A stretch of 64,000 bases of DNA from Tubiluchus corallicola (Eukaryota; Priapulida; Priapulimorpha; Priapulimorphida; Tubiluchidae): the NCBI GenBank assembly GCA_030141605.1, contig JAQGDQ010000127.1, forward strand, positions 124,001 to 188,000. Direction: 5' to 3'. The position numbers and the translations under genes are program-made. The notes under the pieces are model-generated. The model did no database searches. It worked only from the letters and a program-made list of their open reading frames with translations, and was not told the DNA's origin. Of this stretch, positions 36,901 to 64,000 are shown one piece after another (position 1 is the stretch's first letter; each line of letters opens with the position of its first letter).

Positions 36901-38414
36901 ATAAAGTACACAGCATGGTAAAATAACAATAATCTTCTCCCAATTCAACATTAGATTAACAACAATAAGTTAACACAAACAAGTTACTGTAGCTATCACA
37001 GTACATAAGCATACTACAGACACAGAAGCAACAGATTTTGAAGAGATAATAGTTAAAGGCATTACAGTAGATATATCTTCTTATACGAAATCCTCTCGAA
37101 AACTGTATCTGACAGGACAAAGTAAAATACACTTTCACACAAAACTAAAGCATGGATAAAAGAAAGCTATATGCTAGATTACATAGACTGCATATTTTGC
37201 ATAAGATATACCTACATCATTATTTACACTAGCAACAATCTATCTAGTTTAATATTGAAATAGTTCCATTTCATAGCAAAAATTTTAAGTAAAAGTTATT
37301 TATAAGCACATTTAGAAGCACAAGACCTACTTCTACAAGAAAAAATGCAAGGCATTTTTGATCAAACACATTGCAAGGCTAGTACGGCACCGTGAAGATG
37401 GAGCCAGATCAGCTTAACTTAGTAGTAAGTTACATGCAGTATCTCCTATATATTGTACAAACATGAAATTTGTAATTTTTCCGAAAGCGACATAGACGTA
37501 AATATAAGTATAATATATGAGTGTATAATATATATGTTCCTACAATATATATTATAGGAACATGGAGCAGTATACACTATACAGGCATACATTACTACGC
37601 AGTTTTAGCTATCAGCCAAAGAACAAAAGCTGGCAGCAGCAAAAACAGATTACATGCATTTCAGACCCTTACATTTGGGTGTCACTTCCACCCCTCTTTA
37701 AGATGAGGCGTTTGTCTCTTGCACCGAAGCAAAGTCTAAAAAAATACAAGCAATTATTTTTAACATAATGCTGAAACACAATTTATGTGTTCAAGTTAGT
37801 ACACCCATAATCAGCAAACTATGCGAACTGGACCCTATTTGCGTGTCAGAGACTTAAACATTGTGTGGTTGCTTGAGTTTTGCCAAATCTCGACAGCACA
37901 TTTTCCAATGTAAAAATAACAAACAAGTCCTAAAGTAAAAAGTACAAATTCTTAGAATTTTAAAAATTGCTGAATATTCACAGATTCTTTGCAGTGAATT
38001 TATTATAATTTAGTACATGTAAACAAGGATCTTGTTCTAACCTTGCGATTGCGAAGGTTAATTCATCAGGTTGGGTATAAGAGGTAAGATGGCGACGAGT
38101 TGTCTCTTGTTTGTTTTGAATGCGCACTATAATAGCACTATTATGATGTTCATAAGTTGATTAACGATACCAGAGATATCAGTTGGAACCAGTTCCTGGA
38201 TCGATTCATTTTGATCTATTCGGTCTGTTCATAAAATTATTTTATTACATGTTGTCCTAACCGTTCTCTATTAGGCCTATTGTCCTACAATATTAGAAGC
38301 CTCCGTGTAGAAAAAAACGTGTTATTTAGTTTGATATGTTTTAGAGAAACTTCCGGTTCAGTTTAAGTGAATACTATTGAACTAATGTTGAAATTAAGTT
38401 CACATACAAGGCGA
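33986..38414. other. Intergenic, no gene seen
   Basis: AT-rich, with an (AAT)n microsatellite at 35405-35449 and a small hairpin near 37531-37562 (ATGTTCCT / AGGAACAT). No exon of either gene could be recognised. Confidence 0.4.
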
Positions 38415-38420
38415 TTTATT
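38415..38420 (-). terminator. Candidate poly(A) signal, aquaporin
   Basis: AATAAA on the minus strand, 38 bp past the aquaporin stop at 38458-38460. Confidence 0.55.
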
Positions 38421-38457
38421 GCCTTTCGGCATGCAATATAAATATGTATGTTATATA

Positions 38458-58999
<20,542 letters not shown>

Positions 59000-59006
59000 C
59001 ACGTTG

Positions 59007-59013
59007 TTTTATA
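59007..59013 (-). promoter_or_regulatory. TATA-like box just before the aquaporin ATG
   Basis: GATATAAAACAACGTG puts TATAAAA only 8-14 bp before the ATG at 58999. If it directed initiation about 30 bp downstream, the transcript would start after that ATG and translation would begin at Met33 (MDVPDGPWFF). It may equally be plain 5' UTR sequence. Confidence 0.3.
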
Positions 59014-60059
59014 TCCCCCTAGATGCTTTCAGTGAAGCGCTAGCGGCCAGTTGCTGAATATTTCCGGTATCTGGAATTCGCCGTGCAGAGCGCGTTCTCT
59101 TTGCAAGTCGATGCAAAATCGTGCCCTAGTTTTTGCCGGCTGCAAAGTAACGCAGACGCCTGGCAAAGACAAACTGTTGTTTCGTTTTGGCGTGCGGTGT
59201 ATAAGCTAACCAGCTATATTAAGTAGAAGTAACAAATTCCGGTATTTACTTAACAGATAAAGAAACTACAGTTGAGATAAAGTAGGCCAGTTACACATTG
59301 ACAAACGGCATAAGCCTACTGTCGGATAATTTGGCATACAATTTCCTGTGCAGCTGAGATTAATAAGGAATGAGACGACTGCGTAGTTAGAGCTATAGTT
59401 ATTGTTTGTGTAACTATGCAAGTGCAATACAATCAAATATCCGTCACGTATGATAGATCAATGCACGCGGTGACAAGTTACTAAGCACACAAATGCTTGT
59501 GGCAAGTTCCTATCATGTTAATAGTTGTATATGTCTGACTTTATTCGAACCTTGCCTCTGCGCAGCTAATACAGAGTATCATTGATCAGCTGTGTTTAAA
59601 GTTGATAGCCATTCCGCGGTACGGACGAAATATCTTTAGACACGCAAGCTGTGCAAAAGCAGTCTCCAAATGTCACAAATTAAAAGAACAAACTGCATAA
59701 ACCAAAAAGCACGCAAGAATGCTTTGTACTAGTATTGATGGCAAGATAATTGAAATTTTCTGCGATATGTGCGATCTTGGATATCTAAATTCAACCTTGT
59801 TTACTCGTTGTAAATTATTATCGCCGAAACAATTTGGGGGACAGCGTGACGTCACGTTAGTAAAGATTTTGCGTAGAAGTTTAAAGCCACAACATATAGG
59901 TAATATAAGTAATGTGCGTGTTGCATGTGGCATATGGCATTCTAGATCATTACATGTTTTCCATTAGTTTATAAAACTCTTACACTGAACATCTACCGTG
60001 TCACGGGATCGAGTTGGAGATTTGGCACTGGCTTCTTTACTATTATATGATACTGGCAG
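59014..60059. other. Upstream region of the aquaporin, no gene seen
   Basis: Moderately GC-richer near 59030-59170. A CRE palindrome lies at 59847-59854. No exon recognised. Confidence 0.4.
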
Positions 60060-60830
60060 CAGATTCAGCAGAAAATGCAAAATATGTTAGACATTTTAAG
60101 TGACTGGTGCCTAAAATGGAAAATGAAAATTAATCAGGGAGAAGCTTGAGTAGTGTATTTTACCCGAAGAAAAAGTGTTCCTCGAGCCGTGAACCTCGAC
60201 CTGTGTTCCTCGATCGAGTAGCTGGCATAAAAACGACTGGTAAATACAGGTGAATGAGCTTGTACTAACTGAGGTCTTGCCTTACCTTGCTGAAGTAGTA
60301 GCATAGTCAGCAACTAGAGTCTTGGGCTTGGCAACAGCTAAGTGTATAGCTCACAGGGACTACCTTGTCACTGCTTTTCTCATACGTTTGATGTGTTTGG
60401 TGCCACTAGAAACTATGAAGCTGCAAGCTCCAAAGAGTTTTCACGCATTTGTGCTGTCCAGTATCGAGCAAGTAGATTCTCTTTAATTAAAGTGAGTAAA
60501 TTCTCCAAATGCTGCTGCTGTGGATAATATAGGAAGGAAGTTGTGTGCTCAAAGAGTATGGTTATGTTTTTCATTATTGGGATCACATGACAAAGATTGA
60601 AGCAGAAGATTAAATAAAAGAGAAGTGCGCTTGTTAAATTTATGTTGCTCCAATTGGACTGGAAGCTAGAAAGTACGAAAGTTCACCTAGAGACCAAAGA
60701 CTATGCATGTAACAGCAATAGTATCGAGTCTGACTTGCACATTTTAACCGAATGTGAGCTTCGCCAACATATTAGCGTGATTTATATAAAAAGGCAATTG
60801 AGAAAAATGAATATTTTCGCACAATAAACA
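60060..60830 (+). mobile_element. LINE remnant, RT thumb to C-terminus
   Basis: Frame-shifted blocks read MLDILSDWCLKWKMKINQGE then VVYFTRRKSVP, NELVLTEVLPYLAEVV, SATRVLGLATAKC, FSRICAVQYRASRFSL and finally IESDLHILTECELRQH. This is the order of RT-thumb and C-terminal motifs in a common animal LINE type (LSDWCLKWxMKIN ... AVQNRASRFFLG ... HxLTxC). Many stops are present. It may be the same lineage as the fragment at 3240-3600, which carries an earlier part. Confidence 0.8.
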
Positions 60831-61307
60831 AAGTCGAGGAAATATGTTTTTTGCTAGCTTCAGATTTGATGGTTTATGAAACTGCAAGGGCCTGTAATAA
60901 AATATTGATCAGGAGGAGTCAGCTAATGTGTCATTGATGATTTCTTCACGCAGTGTTTTTGATGATTTTTTCACGCAGTGTTTTTTCTTTACGTCTCGTA
61001 ATTCAAAAATTCAGAGGTTTATTTTACCACTTTAATACAGTTTTTATTAAATAATTTTTAGGTACTGTATAAAATATTATAACGATGTGAGACTGAATAA
61101 TAAAATTGATTAAAAATAAAATAAAAAACTAATCCCTGCAAATCTCTCCCCTCGTATATCAATTAACAGCGTGGAGGTGCCGTCGGAGTCGTCATGAGTT
61201 TACTGGGTATCGAACTTCAAAATATTCTTAAGTGGTTTCGTCAAATCAATAAAATTATTGATGAAGCATGTAAACGTGTTTTCATGGTTTCTGTTCTAAA
61301 AAGGTGT
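60831..61307. other. Intergenic, nothing recognised
   Basis: AT-rich; a short direct duplication TGATTTTTTCACGCAGTGTT / TGATTTCTTCACGCAGTGTT near 60937-60985. Confidence 0.45.
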
Positions 61308-61479
61308 AAGGTTGCTACCTCAGACCTAGAATTATTGTCCATCGATAAAGTTTTTACTATTATTATTCATTAAGGCTTTACTTAAAGTGGTGTTGAAACT
61401 TGATTGATGAACAATAATTCCAGGTCTAGAGCATAGATTTAAGTGTCGCATTTCAATCTATGGTCTGAGGTAGAACCTT
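61308..61479. mobile_element. Small inverted-repeat element (about 172 bp)
   Basis: Outer arms AAGGTTGCTACCTCAGACC (61308-61326) and GGTCTGAGGTAGAACCTT (61462-61479) are inverted. A second inverted pair, around GAATTATTGTCCATCGATAA / TTGATGAACAATAATTCC, lies inside. The nested foldback has no coding capacity. Confidence 0.7.
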
Positions 61480-61571
61480 CAGTTCTGCCTGCAACAGTTG
61501 CTTCACTACAGTGTTTTTCACTGTTTCACTTTTCTGTTTACAACCTTTTTATTTTTTATGCTTCTAATTGC

Positions 61572-61928
61572 TAGGGGTAAGCATTCTCTACCTTAATGTG
61601 AATCGAATCGAATTTGTGACTTTGGAACGTGAATCAGACCGAATTGCAGCATTTTCGGATGCGAATCGATTTGAGATTTAAGGATTTTCCAATAAGTTTT
61701 CAAATCACTAATAAAACGAATTAATAATAAAAATGCACATTAATTGATTTTGTTCTACATGCAGTAAAATTGTGCACAGAAATCGCAACTAAACTGTACT
61801 GATTGCATGATGCTTGAAAAGTTTCAATGATAAAAATCACAAAAACTTATATAGTTGAAGTGCTGATTCGAATCATATTTCAACTAAAAAAAACTCGTTC
61901 GAATTCGAATTTTCGATGCTAATCCCTG
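61572..61928. mobile_element. hAT-like MITE with 7/8 target duplication
   Basis: Ends TAGGGGTAAGCAT and ATGCTAATCCCTG are imperfect inverted repeats (10 of 13). They are flanked by CTAATTGC (61564-61571) and CTAATTAC (61929-61936). The interior has GAATCGAATCGAAT near the left end and TTCGAATTCGAA near the right. Length 357 bp; no transposase. TIR type and 8-bp duplication point to hAT. Confidence 0.65.
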
Positions 61929-62309
61929 CTAATTACCATTGTTGTATTTTCAGCTATGATTATGACTTGTGAGGATAAAACTGAATTTTGACCATTGTAC
62001 GACTAAATTGGACGTGTCGACATCAAGTATAACTGAATGTCTCCTGCGACAGAAAACTTCAGTCTGCGTATGAAATTTGTAATGTAAAGAAACGGAGACT
62101 CTAGCGATTTGCATGACGACTTTAACTTCCTATAATGAATTTTGCATTTCATTTCGAAACGGACGAAGTGTAAACCAAACCTTAGATATTGAAATTGCAA
62201 AAACATTCTCAGTTATAAAAACCAACTTAGATGAATTCATACTAGGTGATTATACTGCACTATAGTTGTATCATTTGTTGCTGCTTTGTTATTTATTGCA
62301 ACTGACAGT

Positions 62310-62462
62310 GTTGATGCTGCTGTTGTTGCTGCTGCTGCTGCGGCTACTGCTACTACGTTATTATAGTGTTATCGTTAGTGTTGCACAGCTTGCTGTTTGT
62401 TATTGTGGTTGTCGATTTTTGCTGCTGTTGTTGCTGTTGTTGCTTTTGCTGCTGTTATTGAA
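62310..62462. repeat. (CTG/TTG)n microsatellite
   Basis: Imperfect GCTGCTGTTGTTGCTGCTG runs; the poly-Leu frame across it is an artefact. Confidence 0.9.
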
Positions 62463-62514
62463 TAGTTATTGATGTTCCTGTTGTTGACCCCAGAGGTACT
62501 GCCTGAAAAATTCC

Positions 62515-62815
62515 TAAAGGAGACGGAAGAGGTATTAGTGTGCCCCAAAAATCATTCCATACAAAGTTATATTACTTAGTATTACGCTTAGCTGTTTGAA
62601 AGTCTTATAGTATTGGAAAAGAAAATTCTTAACAACTGCATCACCATCTTAGTGTGCACCCCTGATTCACAAACAAAAACACCTTATTGACATAATTGAC
62701 TATATAAAGTAAATTGACAATTTAAACTTTTTGTTAGTTAGAAGAGTGTGTTTCGAAGGTTCTGATTATTTTTTTCAAACTGTACGCAATGTTATCTAAA
62801 ACTGTCGAAGGACTT
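62515..62815 (-). repeat. Local repeat family, module A (copy 4, inverted)
   Basis: The reverse complement shares TTTAGATAACATTGCGTACA, a block near TTGACAATTTACTTTAT, and TAAGCGTAATACTAAGTAAT with the copies at 43640 and 47110. Confidence 0.8.
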
Positions 62816-63099
62816 TTACCGTTGAAATGGGTGCGATTAATGATCCTCTCGGGAGTTTAAATTAACAAGTTTATGCAGTTTTAATGCTGTCCAATGGTTT
62901 CTTATGCGTTAAAAATTCGCGAATGTGACTGATTTGCTGATTTTTGGCTAAGAAAAAGATTTACGCTATTGTTTTGAGCTAATAGCACATGCTTTGTAGA
63001 CTGCTTGACATTTTTAAATGAAAATTTGTCATGTTGCTTGGATTAATAGATCTGGTTTCACAACGTAATTATTGACAATCCTTAATTGCGTTTAAATAC

Positions 63100-63305
63100 T
63101 ATAATGTAACTTTGCATGGAAAGTTCTTTTGGATATACTTTTGAATTCCCCCTTTAAAGTGCAAAAAAAAACCCTTACTTACATAAAGTTAGAGAAATTC
63201 GACTTGAAATTTTACATCACCTACATACGCCTTATTGCACACAGAGCTTGTATTAGCTGCGATGCCGTATAAAACTTCAAAATTTAAATTCCCGCGATGA
63301 CTGCT
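63100..63305 (+). repeat. Local repeat family, A end plus module B (copy 5)
   Basis: TAACTTTGCATGGAAAGTTC (end of A) runs directly into B: CTTACTTACATAAAGTTAGA, CCTTATTGCACACAGAGCTT, CCCGCGATGACTG. It shows the A-then-B order. Confidence 0.8.
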
Positions 63306-63436
63306 ATGCAGGGTAGGATTATCCTATAATTATAATACAGGTGCAGCCTAGAGACTGAAGCTTGTGGGCCGTCAAGCTTTGGTATCAATTAATTGGTAAA
63401 AAATTTGGTTTTGCAATAACTAGTAATTATTGGCAT

Positions 63437-63747
63437 TAAATTTCTTAAAAAAACATTAGATCTTTTTATAAATGAAAGATAGCTAATCTATAGTTTACAT
63501 AAAGATTCCGCAATAAGTTTAATTCAAGCTATTCAAATATTGTTTATCTAAAATATATTACGGGAAACTGCAGACGAGTTAGAGGGTCAATTAATTTTCT
63601 TAAAAAACATTAGATTTCTTTTATCTATAAACGAAATATAGCTATTGTATAGTTTATATAAAGAATTTGTAATAAGTTTAATTCAAGTTATGCAAATGCT
63701 GTCTAGCTAAAATATATTGCCAGTAACTGCAGGCGAGTTAGAGGGTG
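63437..63747 (+). repeat. Tandem duplication, two units of about 155 bp
   Basis: Unit 1 (63437-63589) and unit 2 (63592-63747) both run from TTCTTAAAAAAACATTAGAT through ATAAGTTTAATTCAAG to GCGAGTTAGAGGGT-type ends, with scattered substitutions. Immediate tandem order. Confidence 0.85.
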
Positions 63748-63799
63748 ACTCTGTCTGAAGCCAAGGGGTCCCAATAATTTCAATAGCCTAGGGGCCAAA

Positions 63800-64000
63800 A
63801 AAGCCATATACTACACTTCACTAACTAAGCAAAAGTATAGATTAATGCACCTTGTGGATAAGCTTAAAAATGGAAAGTCAGGCACTGTCAGTGGTGCACA
63901 CTGGCAAGATGAATAAGTGACATAACCAGTTGGCTCAAACATTTTAAATTACTGAGAGTTTTCTGTTCTAGTTACATAAGTCAAACAAGCAGGTAAGCGT
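63800..64000 (+). repeat. Local repeat family, module A (copy 6, cut by window end)
   Basis: CACTTCACTAACTAAGCAAA, TTTTAAATTACTGAG, CTAGTTACATAAGTCAAACA and AGGTAAGCGT match module A of the copy at 47110; the remainder lies outside the window. Confidence 0.8.

Noticed and set aside
62266-62472. Leu-rich 68-codon frame
   Set aside because: Translation of a CTG/TTG microsatellite.

Overview
The window is nuclear DNA from an animal. It is AT-rich, its genes are split by GT/AG introns, and it carries decayed LINE-type retrotransposons, small inverted-repeat elements and many trinucleotide microsatellites. Nothing bacterial, viral or organellar was seen. An invertebrate is likely, perhaps a marine deuterostome such as a tunicate, but the sequence does not settle the species. 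Most open frames of 60-100 codons are chance or repeat translations. Only two protein genes can be supported, and their exons had to be assembled by hand.

Layout. Positions 1-11,279 are gene-poor: a LINE 3' end (685-1185, minus), a terminal-inverted-repeat element (about 1331-1880), a broken reverse transcriptase (3240-3600) and a 318-bp hAT-type MITE with a perfect 8-bp target duplication (8458-8775). A possible alternative first exon lies at 4833-4906. Positions 11,280-28,722 (plus strand) hold an SLC26A11-like sulfate/anion transporter in 18 coding exons (about 711 residues). It may have alternative starts, an optional 26-residue segment and alternative C-termini. Positions 28,723-38,457 are intergenic, with a microsatellite, a LINE-like scrap and a foldback structure. 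Positions 38,458-58,999 (minus strand) hold an AQP8-like aquaporin in five coding exons (about 269 residues). Its first intron is 17.5 kb and is full of repeats: an LTR candidate, a LINE reverse transcriptase, members of a local repeat family and a GC-rich island. Positions 59,000-64,000 hold the aquaporin upstream region, another LINE remnant, two small inverted-repeat elements (one hAT-like with a near-perfect target duplication), further copies of the local repeat family and a 150-bp tandem duplication.

The two genes are tail to tail, about 9.7 kb apart. One moves sulfate or other anions and the other moves water or small neutral solutes across membranes. Nothing in the sequence shows shared regulation, so any functional link is inference. 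No clear new multi-gene system was found. The findings worth checking are the transcript-diversity options of the SLC26A11-like gene, the microsatellite-bounded small exon of the aquaporin, the modular repeat family and several uncatalogued small elements.
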